Of a stretch of 64,000 bases of DNA, positions 19,186 through 27,407 are shown one piece after another. The position numbers and the translations under genes were made by a program. Source of the DNA: Smithella sp. (lineage in GTDB: Bacteria > Desulfobacterota > Syntrophia > Syntrophales > Smithellaceae); NCBI GenBank assembly GCA_007244375.1, contig SCVW01000034.1:62001-126000 (forward strand). Direction: 5' to 3'. The notes below the pieces were generated by a model that was not told the DNA's origin, ran no database searches, and saw only the letters and a list, made by a program, of their open reading frames with translations. The stretch's first letter is position 1. Every line of letters begins with the position of its first letter.

Positions 19186-20247
19186 TTATTTAACCGTTCT
19201 TTCGTAAACCCTTGCTATAACATTGGCAAGTTCAGCAGGAGTAGGCACAGCACCGCCAGGTCGTCCGTGAAACCTGATATCGGCATAACCCTGCAGGGCA
19301 AGACGTACGTCTTCCAGCATTTGTCCGGTACTCATTTCGAAAACAAGATAGTTTTTAACTTTTGCCGACAATGATCGTAGTTGCTGTTCGGGGAAAGGCC
19401 ACAGAGTTACGGGACGAAAAAGTCCGATGTTCATTCCATTGTTCTGCAGGCGTTTAATTGCTCCTTTGGCTATTCGCGCTGCTGTTCCGTATGCCACGAT
19501 GATCATTTTTGCATTGTTGATATTGTATTCTTCATGACGCGGTTCTTTTTTAGAAATGACTTCGTATTTACGAGCCAGTTTCCAGTTATGCTCTTCCATG
19601 TCGATGGGATCCAGAATCAAACCGTGAATAAATTTACTTTTACCCGTACCGGCACCTTGTAACATAAATTTTTTATTGTAAATGCGTGGTTTTGGTTTTT
19701 TAAAAGTAACAGGTTCCATCATCTGGCCCATCATGCCGTCAGCAAGAATCATAACAGGATTGCGATATTTGTCGGCAAGATCAAAAGCCGCCATTGTCAG
19801 GTCAGCCAGTTCCTGACAGGTTGCCGGAGCTAAAACGATAGTGCGGTAATCTCCGTGTCCGCCGCCGCGTGTTGCCTGAAAATAATCACCTTGTGAAGGG
19901 CGGATATTACCTAAACCGGGACCGCCACGCATAATATTGACAACGACGCCGGGAAGTTCGCATGCCGCCATTGAAGAAATACCTTCCTGCTTCAACGAAA
20001 TGCCGGGACTGGACGATGAAGTCATTGCCCTTAGACCGGCAGCACTTGCACCGGCAATCATATTTATAGCGGCGATTTCGCTTTCGGATTGAATAAAAAT
20101 GCCGCCTTCGGCTTTGCGCATATGTTCCGCCATGTATTCCGTGAGTTCATTCTGCGGAGTAATAGGGTACCCGCCGTAGAAGCGGCATCCTGCTCTTATT
20201 GCCGCTTCGCAGATAATAAAATTTCCGGACATCAATACTTTATTCAC
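19186..20247 (-). CDS. vorB: 2-oxoacid:ferredoxin oxidoreductase, alpha subunit (VorB-like)
   Basis: 353 residues. FYGGYPITPQNELTEYMAEH at residues 23-42, SESEIAAINMIAGASAAGLR and SSSSPGISLKQEGIS are hallmarks of the alpha subunit of ferredoxin-dependent 2-oxoacid dehydrogenases; length and pattern are closest to the group called VorB (3-methyl-2-oxobutanoate). The ACT protein in the operon also suggests branched-chain 2-oxoacids, but 2-oxoglutarate cannot be excluded. GTG start, overlapping the ferredoxin gene by eight bases. Confidence 0.88.
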   Translation of the reverse strand: MNKVLMSGNFIICEAAIRAGCRFYGGYPITPQNELTEYMAEHMRKAEGGIFIQSESEIAAINMIAGASAAGLRAMTSSSSPGISLKQEGISSMAACELPGVVVNIMRGGPGLGNIRPSQGDYFQATRGGGHGDYRTIVLAPATCQELADLTMAAFDLADKYRNPVMILADGMMGQMMEPVTFKKPKPRIYNKKFMLQGAGTGKSKFIHGLILDPIDMEEHNWKLARKYEVISKKEPRHEEYNINNAKMIIVAYGTAARIAKGAIKRLQNNGMNIGLFRPVTLWPFPEQQLRSLSAKVKNYLVFEMSTGQMLEDVRLALQGYADIRFHGRPGGAVPTPAELANVIARVYERTVK

Positions 20248-20449
20248 GATAAACCTCGATAGCTACCTCAGGACATATAGTGGCGCATATACCGCAACCG
20301 GTGCATTCTTTTTCTTCATTTATACCGACAGGATGATAACTATAGAAATTGTATTCCTTAGTGGGAATAATATGACCTTTGGGACAAAAATGAATGCAAA
20401 GCAGACATTCCTTGCAGATTTCTTTATTGATTATTATGTATCCCTTCAA
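20240..20449 (-). CDS. 2x[4Fe-4S] ferredoxin, delta subunit of the 2-oxoacid oxidoreductase
   Basis: 69 residues with two CxxCxxCxxxCP clusters: CKECLLCIHFCPKG (about 13-26) and CTGCGICATICPEV (about 49-62). It carries electrons from the beta subunit to external ferredoxin. First gene of the operon delta-alpha-beta-gamma-ACT. The start is TTG at 20449 with GAGGT 6 bases upstream. Confidence 0.9.
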   Translation of the reverse strand: MKGYIIINKEICKECLLCIHFCPKGHIIPTKEYNFYSYHPVGINEEKECTGCGICATICPEVAIEVYRE

Positions 20450-20563
20450 AACTCAACCTCAAAAAATTCTCGGACACGGAATCTTGCTCATAATTGACAG
20501 AAAGTCAAGTATTTTTAGCCCTACAGCATTTTGGGAAGGCAACTTTCTGTTTATTGTGAGACT

Positions 20564-20595
20564 CAAATTTCAAAAACGAAGTATATTGAAATTTG
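20564..20595. repeat. Hairpin with conserved AAACGAAGT loop, copy B
   Basis: CAAATTTCAA (20564-20573) and TTGAAATTTG (20586-20595) form a perfect 10-bp stem around a 12-base loop that starts with AAACGAAGT, as in copy A at 16899-16930. Confidence 0.6.
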
Positions 20596-20601
20596 CAAGT
20601 C

Positions 20602-20754
20602 GAATCCCGATTTTATCGGGACAAAGCGATGGGTATAATACCCCGCCCCTTGGGACGGAATTAAGGTATAGGGCTTGCCCTGGGGTTCATGCCCGTAATT
20701 CAATGGTTGTTCTATCTGTGCTCTTCAAATTCCATCCCGATTAAATGGGGATTC
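20602..20754. mobile_element. MITE-like 153-bp element with 20-bp terminal inverted repeats
   Basis: The left end (20602-20621) and the reverse complement of the right end (20735-20754) agree at 18 of 20 positions: GAATCCC-x-ATTT-x-ATCGGGA. Each end is itself a small palindrome. Inside are GGGTATAATACCC (20631-20643) and C/G-rich dyads, no ORF. I see no target-site duplication. Confidence 0.5.
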
Positions 20755-20826
20755 ATTTTCAGCGAATGTCATTGATTCGACTAACAGGTATTGTTGCGCT
20801 TTACTTGAAATACCTCTTTCTCATTA

Positions 20827-21330
20827 TCAAATTTTGCTTATTTGAAATCCTTTTAATTGTATTGCTACAGATCTCTGTAATAAATCTATGGATACAACAA
20901 AGAGCTCTTTTTTTACATTACATTTAACAACAACACCTTCAATGCCCGCAAAAGGTCCGTCAATTATCCGGGCTGATTCACCTTCGCGGGGAAATTGAAT
21001 GGTAAAAATTTCTGTTTTTGAATTTACAAAACGTCGTATGGCATCAATCTTGTTATCCGGCACCGGAATTGACTCGGTATTTCCTTTTTTTCCTAAAATT
21101 TTTACGACACCTGCGGTTTTTAAAATGGAAAGCTTGCTTTTATTATCTAAGTCATTAAAATAAACGAAAACATAACCGGGAAAAAGAGGAAGAAGAATTT
21201 TCCTCCGTCTGTCTTTTTGCTTGCTCCAAGATTCTATCTCAGGTAAAAAAGTTGTTATGTTTTTTTGAATAAGACCGGTACTTACCTTATATTCGTGCCG
21301 GCTTCTTGTATGTACGACGTACCAGGGCAT
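20827..21330 (-). CDS. NusG/RfaH-family transcription elongation or antitermination factor (NusG paralogue)
   Basis: 167 residues. NGN domain at residues 1-105 (MPWYVVHTRSRHEYKV, LPLFPGYVFVYF) and a C-terminal KOW domain (IDGPFAGIEGVVVKC, about 118-132). It is not next to secE/rplK as housekeeping NusG would be, so it is probably a specialised paralogue (RfaH, UpxY or LoaP-like) acting on a long operon, often surface polysaccharide. Its target is not in the adjacent genes. The divergent neighbour starts 71 bases away. Confidence 0.85.
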   Translation of the reverse strand: MPWYVVHTRSRHEYKVSTGLIQKNITTFLPEIESWSKQKDRRRKILLPLFPGYVFVYFNDLDNKSKLSILKTAGVVKILGKKGNTESIPVPDNKIDAIRRFVNSKTEIFTIQFPREGESARIIDGPFAGIEGVVVKCNVKKELFVVSIDLLQRSVAIQLKGFQISKI

Positions 21331-21400
21331 TATAATAAACCTTTATGACTGCTTGTTGGTGAAATTATAATATTTATGTGCTTTATGCAATACAGAAATA

Positions 21401-23005
21401 ATGAAGACTATACAGCTTAATGGAATTAAACTGGATTTGAGTGAAAGCGAGGAACTGCTGACAGTAAAAGCTGCAGCGATTTTGGGTATTACCACTGATG
21501 ATATTGTTGCTGTGGACATCATAAAAAAAGCATTGGATGCCCGTCATCATAAACCGCCTCGTTTTGTTTATGCTCTTAGAATAAGCGTTTTCCAAAATAC
21601 AATGTTATCAGCTGAATTCGAAAAAGAACTTCTTTTAACACAAGAAAAAGACGGAGAGGGGACTCCAACACTTTCATTAGTATCCCCGCCAAAACTTCCT
21701 GTAGTTGTTATCGGAAGCGGCCCGGCAGGTCTTTTTGCTGCATATATACTTGCCATGAGAAACATTTCCGTGATCTTGTTGGAAAGAGGGCCTCAACTGG
21801 AGGAACGGGTTAAAGATGTAAAGAAATTCTGGAACAATGGTATTCTTAATTATCAAAGTAATGTTCTTTTCGGGGAAGGAGGTGCAGGAACTTTTTCCGA
21901 TGGAAAATTGACCAGCAGAACAAAGAATCCGTATTCTTTGTGGGTAAAAAAAATTCTTGTGCAAATGGGTGCTTCATCGGAAATCCTTACCGAAGCTAAG
22001 CCGCATATCGGGACTGACAAACTTCGTAGAATAATAGTGAACTTGAGAAAAAATCTCATCGAGATGGGTTGCAAAATTGAATATAAAAAACAGGTAACTG
22101 ATTTCTTGATTTTCGAAAGAAATATATCGGCAGTCATTGTTAACGCGAAAGAAGAAATTAGAGCCGATAATGTAATTCTGGCAATTGGTCAAAGCGCTGA
22201 TGATACTTATCGAAGACTTTTCGAACGTGGAGTCCAAATGGCAGACAAACCTTTTGCAATGGGATTGCGTGTGGAACATCCTCAGGAATTAATTAATTCC
22301 ATCCAATATGGGAAATGGCGTAATCATCCGCAATTACCACCCGCGGAATATTTTTTAACGGCTCCAATACCTGATTTGAATCGTTCCGTTTATACTTTCT
22401 GCATGTGTCCGGGAGGATCAGTTATCGGATGTGCTGCTTCTGCTGGTTTGGTTATAACAAATGGCATGAGCAATGCCTCACGATCCGGTGAATATGCCAA
22501 TAGCGCCATTGTGGTTAACATACGTGTCAATGACTTCGCATCTCAAAAGCGAAGTTTAAGCGGTCTGGAATTTCGTAAAATATGGGAAAGGAAAGCTTTT
22601 ATCGCAGGGGGCAATAATTATTTTGCGCCTGCACAAAAGATAACGGATTTTTTACAGGGTAATCCTTCGTATTCTGTCGGGAAGACGAGTTTCCTTCCCG
22701 GTGTAAAGCCTTCAGTACTGGAGGATGTTCTGCCCGGATTTGTTAATGAATCTTTAAGAAAGGGCATAAAGGAATTCGATAAGAAAATGTGTGGATTTAT
22801 TACTGAAGATGCTAATTTGATAGGAGTGGAGACTAGAACTTCGTCACCCTTGCGCATATGTCGAAGGAGTGACGGACAGAGCAATACTATTGGAGGCATT
22901 TATCCTTGCGGTGAAGGAGCCGGATATGCCGGAGGGATTATAAGTTCTGCGCTGGATGGAATCAAGGCTGCGCAAAATTTAATCAATAATACATACTACT
23001 TCTGA
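21401..23005 (+). CDS. Uncharacterised FAD-dependent dehydrogenase (COG2509 type)
   Basis: 534 residues. An N-terminal extension (~95 residues) precedes a Rossmann FAD motif VVIGSGPAGLFAAYILA (about 101-117), followed by FGEGGAGTFSDGKLTSR and a C-terminal FAD motif GIYPCGEGAGYAGGIISSA. This layout is typical of COG2509 proteins, which have no established substrate. The TGA stop lies inside the left inverted repeat of the repeat element at 22999-23121. Confidence 0.85.
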   Translation: MKTIQLNGIKLDLSESEELLTVKAAAILGITTDDIVAVDIIKKALDARHHKPPRFVYALRISVFQNTMLSAEFEKELLLTQEKDGEGTPTLSLVSPPKLPVVVIGSGPAGLFAAYILAMRNISVILLERGPQLEERVKDVKKFWNNGILNYQSNVLFGEGGAGTFSDGKLTSRTKNPYSLWVKKILVQMGASSEILTEAKPHIGTDKLRRIIVNLRKNLIEMGCKIEYKKQVTDFLIFERNISAVIVNAKEEIRADNVILAIGQSADDTYRRLFERGVQMADKPFAMGLRVEHPQELINSIQYGKWRNHPQLPPAEYFLTAPIPDLNRSVYTFCMCPGGSVIGCAASAGLVITNGMSNASRSGEYANSAIVVNIRVNDFASQKRSLSGLEFRKIWERKAFIAGGNNYFAPAQKITDFLQGNPSYSVGKTSFLPGVKPSVLEDVLPGFVNESLRKGIKEFDKKMCGFITEDANLIGVETRTSSPLRICRRSDGQSNTIGGIYPCGEGAGYAGGIISSALDGIKAAQNLINNTYYF

Positions 23006-23121
23006 ATCAAAGCGCAATATTTATTGGACCAAATTCATCATCGGGATTGTCAGCTTCCGTAACGTATATACCGCCCCGTCGTCTCCGCCTAGAAGCCTCA
23101 ATATCATCTTGGATTCAGAAG
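22999..23121 (-). repeat. ~120-bp dispersed repeat, copy R1
   Basis: Bounded by 14-bp inverted ends CTTCTGAATCAAAG / (complement) CTTCTGAATCCAAG. On the minus strand it reads CAAGATGATATTGAGGC, then GGAG, GTATATACGTTACGGAAGC and GCGCTTTGATTC, the same landmarks and order as R2 and R3. It fills the space between two convergent genes, taking in one stop codon and ending 3 bases from the other. Its second half is the most diverged. Confidence 0.7.
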
Positions 23122-23124
23122 TGT

Positions 23125-24210
23125 TTAGGTTAATCGGCTATCGATAATAATATCATCACCGTGCATGGATACCTTTTGAACAAATAATTTTTTTGCACAG
23201 TCCAGGTTTCTGATATTGAGATCTCCAACTGCTTCAATGCCTTTACCGATAATTTTCGGTGCGACAACAACTACTAAGCGGTTAGCCAAATTGTCTTTTA
23301 GTACGGAAGTGATTATCCGAGAGCCGCCTTCAATCAAGATTGATGATATTTTTTTTGCAGCGAGTATTTTAAGTAATTTTTTTAAATCGACTTTTCCTTC
23401 TTTATCGGCTTTTACTGTTACTATTTGAACACCGGAAGAAGCAATATTTTCGAATTTGGCGTTATCAGGTTTTTTAGTTGTGGCAATAAGAGTGGGTGCT
23501 TTGGAAATATTCTGCAATACTTTAGCCGCAGGAGAAATATTTAAATCGGAATCAACAATAACGCGCAGAGGATTTCGACCTTTTATTAGTCGCACCGTTA
23601 GTTCAGGATTATCTTTGAACACTGTATTGCGGCCGACTAAAATGGCGTCATGTTCCGCTCTGAGCTGATGAGCAAATTTCAAAGAGGCCGGCGAGCTTAT
23701 CCATTTTGATTCACCTGTGGCGGTTGCTATTCGGCCATCAAGTGCTTGAGCGTATTTTACAGTGATGTAAGGCATTCCTGTTTCCATGAAATAAAAAAAC
23801 TTTTCATTGAGCTGACGGCATTCCTTTTCCAAAACGCCGGTTTTTACTTCAATGCCACAAGCTTGCAGACGATTAATGCCCTGGAAAGAGACAAGAGGGT
23901 TGGAATCTACCGTGCCGATCACAACACGAGCAATTTTATGTTTAATGATGCTTTCCGTGCATGGAGGTGTTTTCCCTTTGTGACAACATGGTTCTAAATT
24001 GACATAAAGTGTTGAGCCGGTGATATCTTCCCTGGCGTTAGTGATGGCATTTATTTCAGCGTGATTTTCACCGAATCTTTTATGGTAGCCTTGTCCTATA
24101 ATCCTGCCGTTTTTAACAATTACAGCGCCGACCATAGGATTAGGTCCTACATAAAAGCGACCCTTGCGTGCCAGTCTAATAGCCAGTTTCATATAATATT
24201 CGTCACTCAT
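23125..24210 (-). CDS. ribD: Bifunctional riboflavin biosynthesis deaminase/reductase
   Basis: 361 residues from the ATG at 24210. N-terminal CMP/dCMP-type deaminase with zinc ligands HAEINAI (about 48) and PCCHKGKTPPC (about 73-83); C-terminal reductase domain (YAQALDGRIATATGESKWIS, LIEGGSRIITS). It performs the second and third steps of riboflavin synthesis. No other rib gene is nearby. Confidence 0.95.
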   Translation of the reverse strand: MSDEYYMKLAIRLARKGRFYVGPNPMVGAVIVKNGRIIGQGYHKRFGENHAEINAITNAREDITGSTLYVNLEPCCHKGKTPPCTESIIKHKIARVVIGTVDSNPLVSFQGINRLQACGIEVKTGVLEKECRQLNEKFFYFMETGMPYITVKYAQALDGRIATATGESKWISSPASLKFAHQLRAEHDAILVGRNTVFKDNPELTVRLIKGRNPLRVIVDSDLNISPAAKVLQNISKAPTLIATTKKPDNAKFENIASSGVQIVTVKADKEGKVDLKKLLKILAAKKISSILIEGGSRIITSVLKDNLANRLVVVVAPKIIGKGIEAVGDLNIRNLDCAKKLFVQKVSMHGDDIIIDSRLT

Positions 24211-24326
24211 AAACAAAATAACTACCTCATTACCATTTAAGATGCAAAGAAATTTATTGTAGATAATTATTTAAATATGATAAGAAAACAAACATTTTAA
24301 AAATAAATTCAATTTAAGGAGAAAGC

Positions 24327-25055
24327 ATGAAAGGAGTTGTTCTTGCCGGCGGGTTGGGCAGCAGACTTTATCCACTGACAAAAGTAACCAACAAACATTT
24401 GCTGCCGGTATATAACGAACCGATGATTTATTATCCCATCAGAACACTGGTCAATGCCGGAATTGAAGAAATAATAATTGTTACCGGCGGGAATAATGCC
24501 GGTGATTTTTTGCGACTTTTGGAGAACGGCAGGGACTTCGGACTTAAGCATATCAATTATACCTATCAGCAGGGAGAAGGCGGAATTGCTGCAGCGTTGG
24601 GTCTGGCCGAGCATTTCGCCGATAAGGAAAAGATAGTTGTAGTGTTAGGGGATAATATTATAGAAACAAATATCAGAGCGGCGGCAGATGACTTTCGCAA
24701 ACAAAAAGACGGAGCAAGAATATTATTGAAAGAAGTTCATGATCCGCAGAGATTCGGTGTCCCTGTTTTCGAAGGGAAGAAAATTATTCGTGTGGAAGAA
24801 AAACCGGTCAATCCTGCTTCCAACTATGCTGTAATCGGGATATACATGTACGATCATAGAGTATTTGAGTTTATCCGCTCGCTTAAACCTTCTCAGCGCG
24901 GCGAGTTGGAAATTACCGATGTAAATAATTTCTACATCAGAGAAGGAAAAATGCAATGGGATGTATTGGACGGCTGGTGGTCGGATGCCGGAACTTTTGA
25001 ATCATTGCAAGCTGCCGGTAATATGGTGGCAGAAACAGGAGCAAATAAAATATGA
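24327..25055 (+). CDS. Glucose-1-phosphate thymidylyltransferase-like nucleotidyltransferase (RmlA family, short form)
   Basis: 242 residues. N-terminal VVLAGGLGSRLYPLTKVTNK (4-23) is the NTP-binding signature with the catalytic Arg and Lys; EKPVNPASNYAVIGIYMYD and DGWWSDAGTFESL match RmlA-type sugar-1-phosphate thymidylyltransferases. It lacks the C-terminal extension of the 290-residue RmlA. GGAG ribosome site 8 bases upstream. It overlaps the epimerase gene by four bases. Probable product: an activated dTDP-sugar for surface glycans. Confidence 0.85.
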   Translation: MKGVVLAGGLGSRLYPLTKVTNKHLLPVYNEPMIYYPIRTLVNAGIEEIIIVTGGNNAGDFLRLLENGRDFGLKHINYTYQQGEGGIAAALGLAEHFADKEKIVVVLGDNIIETNIRAAADDFRKQKDGARILLKEVHDPQRFGVPVFEGKKIIRVEEKPVNPASNYAVIGIYMYDHRVFEFIRSLKPSQRGELEITDVNNFYIREGKMQWDVLDGWWSDAGTFESLQAAGNMVAETGANKI

Positions 25056-25507
25056 TTGAAGGCGTAATAGTAAAAAAACTGAAAGTAATTCCTGATGAAC
25101 GCGGCCGATTAATGGAAATCATGCGCGCCGATGATGATTTTTTTCAGAAATTTGGACAGGCATATATGACCACCGCCTATCCGGGAGTTGTCAAAGGCTG
25201 GCACTATCATAAAAAGCAGTCTGACAACATGGCGGTAGTCAGAGGAATGATGAAAATAGTCCTTTATGATGGCCGGAAAGATTCGACTACCTTTGGCGAG
25301 ATTAACGAAATATTTGCCGGTTACCATAATCCTGTTTTAGTTCATATTCCGCCGTTTGTTTATCACGGTTTTAAATGCATTTCCGAAGAAGAAGCAATAG
25401 TTATTAATATACCGACAGAACTTTATAATTACAGTGAACCGGACGAGTATCGTCTGCCGCCACATGGCAGTGAAATAAAATATGATTGGGGAAGAAAAGA
25501 CGGATAG
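25052..25507 (+). CDS. dTDP-4-dehydrorhamnose 3,5-epimerase-like cupin
   Basis: 151 residues, shorter than the usual 180. The cupin core with catalytic-type His is seen in VVKGWHYHKKQSDNMAVVRG (about 46-65) and IPPFVYHGFKCISEEEAIVI. Its ATGA overlap with the thymidylyltransferase shows they work together. rmlB and rmlD are absent here, so the final sugar is unknown; it may be a variant epimerase or isomerase rather than true RmlC. Confidence 0.78.
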   Translation: MIEGVIVKKLKVIPDERGRLMEIMRADDDFFQKFGQAYMTTAYPGVVKGWHYHKKQSDNMAVVRGMMKIVLYDGRKDSTTFGEINEIFAGYHNPVLVHIPPFVYHGFKCISEEEAIVINIPTELYNYSEPDEYRLPPHGSEIKYDWGRKDG

Positions 25508-25553
25508 TTTTAATATAGAGATATTCTCTTGACTTTGGTTTTAGATTTTTATA

Positions 25554-25660
25554 ACGTTCCCACGAAGCTTGAGAAAGGCAAACCGTACTGAAAAGACGGG
25601 ACGCAAAGTTACTGACCTAAGTCTTCATGGCAGGATAGGGTGGCAGAACCGCCGGGCAAC
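25554..25660 (+). ncRNA. Cyclic di-GMP-I (GEMM-I) riboswitch aptamer upstream of pilD
   Basis: Contains the GEMM-I core in order: CACG (25561), AAGGCAAACC (25575-25584), a GAAA-type loop, GGGACGCAAAG (25598-25608), CCTAA (25616-25620), ATGGCAG (25627-25633), and a closing arm GAACCGCC. By hand alignment to the Vibrio Vc2 aptamer, the base contacting the first guanine (position 20) is G, which favours c-di-GMP over cGAMP. It is followed by a hairpin-forming region (25652-25677) and the pilD ribosome site, so it likely sets expression of the type IV pilus genes. Confidence 0.88.
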
Positions 25661-25737
25661 TTTTAAAGTCGTCCAGCAACGCTGCATATAAAACCCACAC
25701 ATAATTATATCTTAAAATTAAGCGGAGAATTGTTCGT

Positions 25738-26499
25738 ATGATTATGAACGTTGTCGTTTTTATTTTTGGTGCGGTTATTGGAAGTTTTTTAAATGTCTGT
25801 ATATTTCGATTGCCGGCCAAAATGTCGATTGTGAAACCAAGCTCGCAATGTCCCAAATGTCATCATCCTATTCGTTGGCATGACAACATTCCCATAGTAA
25901 GTTTCATTTTTTTGCAGGGGGTATGCCGCTATTGCAACAAAGCGATTTCCTGGCGGTATCCATTGGTGGAATTGATAACGGCTGTTCTGGCACTTTTATT
26001 ATTCATAAAATTCGGTCTTTCATTAAAATTCCTTGTCTTTTTCATTTTTATTGCAGTTTTAGTTGTTATTACATTCATCGATCTCGATCATCAGATTATT
26101 CCCGATATTTTAACATTACCAGGCATACCGATATTCTTTGTCGCAGCAGTTTTCCTGGCGGAAGTACACTGGCTGGAGGCTTTGCTGGGTCTATTGATAG
26201 GAGGAGGAATTCTTTTCCTGATTGCCGTGGTTTATGAATTAATAACCAAGCGCGAAGGAATGGGTGGCGGCGACATCAAGCTCTTGGCAATGATCGGTGG
26301 ATTTCTGGGATGGAAATCTTTAATATTTATACTTTTGTTCAGTTCTTTTGCGGGAGCTATTATCGGTATAGCCGCGATAACTATCAAAAAACAAGATATG
26401 AAATATGCTGTTCCTTTCGGACCTTTTTTATCGGCAGCAGTGGTAGCTTATATTTTCTGGGGCGAGAATTTTACCAGATTCCTGTTTATCAGATATTAG
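25738..26499 (+). CDS. pilD: Type IV prepilin leader peptidase/N-methyltransferase
   Basis: 253 residues, polytopic membrane aspartic protease. Zinc-type cysteine pairs CPKC and CRYC (about 41 and 64), and the two catalytic aspartates in FIDLDHQIIPD (about 117) and GGGDIKLL (about 178). It cleaves and methylates the pseudopilins encoded just after it. First gene after the c-di-GMP riboswitch; GGAG ribosome site 10 bases upstream of ATG. Confidence 0.95.
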   Translation: MIMNVVVFIFGAVIGSFLNVCIFRLPAKMSIVKPSSQCPKCHHPIRWHDNIPIVSFIFLQGVCRYCNKAISWRYPLVELITAVLALLLFIKFGLSLKFLVFFIFIAVLVVITFIDLDHQIIPDILTLPGIPIFFVAAVFLAEVHWLEALLGLLIGGGILFLIAVVYELITKREGMGGGDIKLLAMIGGFLGWKSLIFILLFSSFAGAIIGIAAITIKKQDMKYAVPFGPFLSAAVVAYIFWGENFTRFLFIRY

Positions 26500-26515
26500 C
26501 TGATTGGTGGATTTA

Positions 26516-27013
26516 ATGCTTTTTTTTGACAGAAATCACAAAGAAAATGCTGGGTACAGTCTAATGGAAATCATTACTGTCATAGCGATTTCTTCCATTC
26601 TCATGGTGATAGCGGCGTCAATGTTTACATCTTTTGCCAAAAACAGAAATCTTAAGGAAGCGGGAGCGGCATTAATGTCCGACATGAAGCTCGCCAAACA
26701 AAGGGCAGCAGCGGAAAGTGTTCCTTATGTTATTTATATTTATGAAAATACCAACACTTATACAATTAAAGACTGTTGCGACACGGAATGTAATAATCTC
26801 GGCTGTGTTTATAATGTTACAAATAATTTGAGCAACTACGGGAGCAATGTTACTTTTACGGATGATTCAACGGCATATGATATTGTGCGATTTTATTCCA
26901 GGGGCACATGTTCAAGCGGACATATTACATTGCAAAATTCTCTGGGCTCAACAATAAAAATTATAACCAGTATTTCAGGGAGAATAAGAAGTGAGCAAAC
27001 ACTTAAGAACTGA
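26516..27013 (+). CDS. Minor pseudopilin, GspH/FimT family
   Basis: 165 residues from the ATG at 26516 (a TTG 12 bases upstream lacks support). Prepilin signal with cleavage before the hydrophobic helix GYSLMEIITVIAISSILM, including Glu5. A C-terminal beta domain with four or more cysteines (DCCDTECNNLGC) is distinctive. It is the first of four minor pilins ordered FimT-PilV-PilW-PilX, which prime pilus assembly with PilY1. Confidence 0.88.
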   Translation: MLFFDRNHKENAGYSLMEIITVIAISSILMVIAASMFTSFAKNRNLKEAGAALMSDMKLAKQRAAAESVPYVIYIYENTNTYTIKDCCDTECNNLGCVYNVTNNLSNYGSNVTFTDDSTAYDIVRFYSRGTCSSGHITLQNSLGSTIKIITSISGRIRSEQTLKN

Positions 27014-27407
27014 AAAAGGATTGTCTATTGTTGAGTGCGTTATAGCACTACTTTTATCTGCAGGTGCCGTAATCAGTCTTATGGAGATGCAGTCGATGGC
27101 CTGGCGGGGAGCTGGGAAATCCGATTATTTAGGACGGGCACAGGCGCTACTGCAGAGGGAACTGGAAATATGCGAATATAAAATTTTAAGAGGAATTAAT
27201 ATACCGGCTGACACAAAATGTATGGATAAATACGGTAATGATGTTGATTGCCGGTCGAACAATGCTGTTTTTACCGTAAATTATTTACAGACAAAACCGG
27301 TATCTATTCCGGCCAATACACGTTTGCTTAATGTAAAGGTAAAATGGCCGGGAAGCAGTAATGGAATAAGCAGTAGTGTTATAATATTGCCACAAAGTGA
27401 TTATTAA
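26991..27407 (+). CDS. Minor pseudopilin, PilV-like
   Basis: 138 residues, GTG start inside the end of the FimT-like gene (23-base overlap). Prepilin motif EKGLSIVECVIALLLSAG with Glu5 in position. Short globular part with four cysteines. Overlap with both neighbours indicates one translationally coupled operon. Confidence 0.85.
   Translation: MSKHLRTEKGLSIVECVIALLLSAGAVISLMEMQSMAWRGAGKSDYLGRAQALLQRELEICEYKILRGINIPADTKCMDKYGNDVDCRSNNAVFTVNYLQTKPVSIPANTRLLNVKVKWPGSSNGISSSVIILPQSDY

Larger units (their letters stand above)
20450..20826. other. 377-bp gene-free gap filled with palindromic elements
   Basis: Holds the AAACGAAGT-loop hairpin (20564-20595) and a 153-bp element with terminal inverted repeats (20602-20754); the rest (20450-20560, 20755-20826) shows no clear gene, promoter or T-run terminator. 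Open reading frames across it lack conserved content. Confidence 0.7.

Noticed and set aside
20394-20744. 116-residue plus-strand ORF in the kor-nusG gap
   Set aside because: Runs through the ferredoxin gene and the MITE-like element; no conserved motif.
25529-25557. TTGACT-17-TAACGT as the riboswitch promoter
   Set aside because: Predicted start point would fall inside the first aptamer stem; -10 match is poor.
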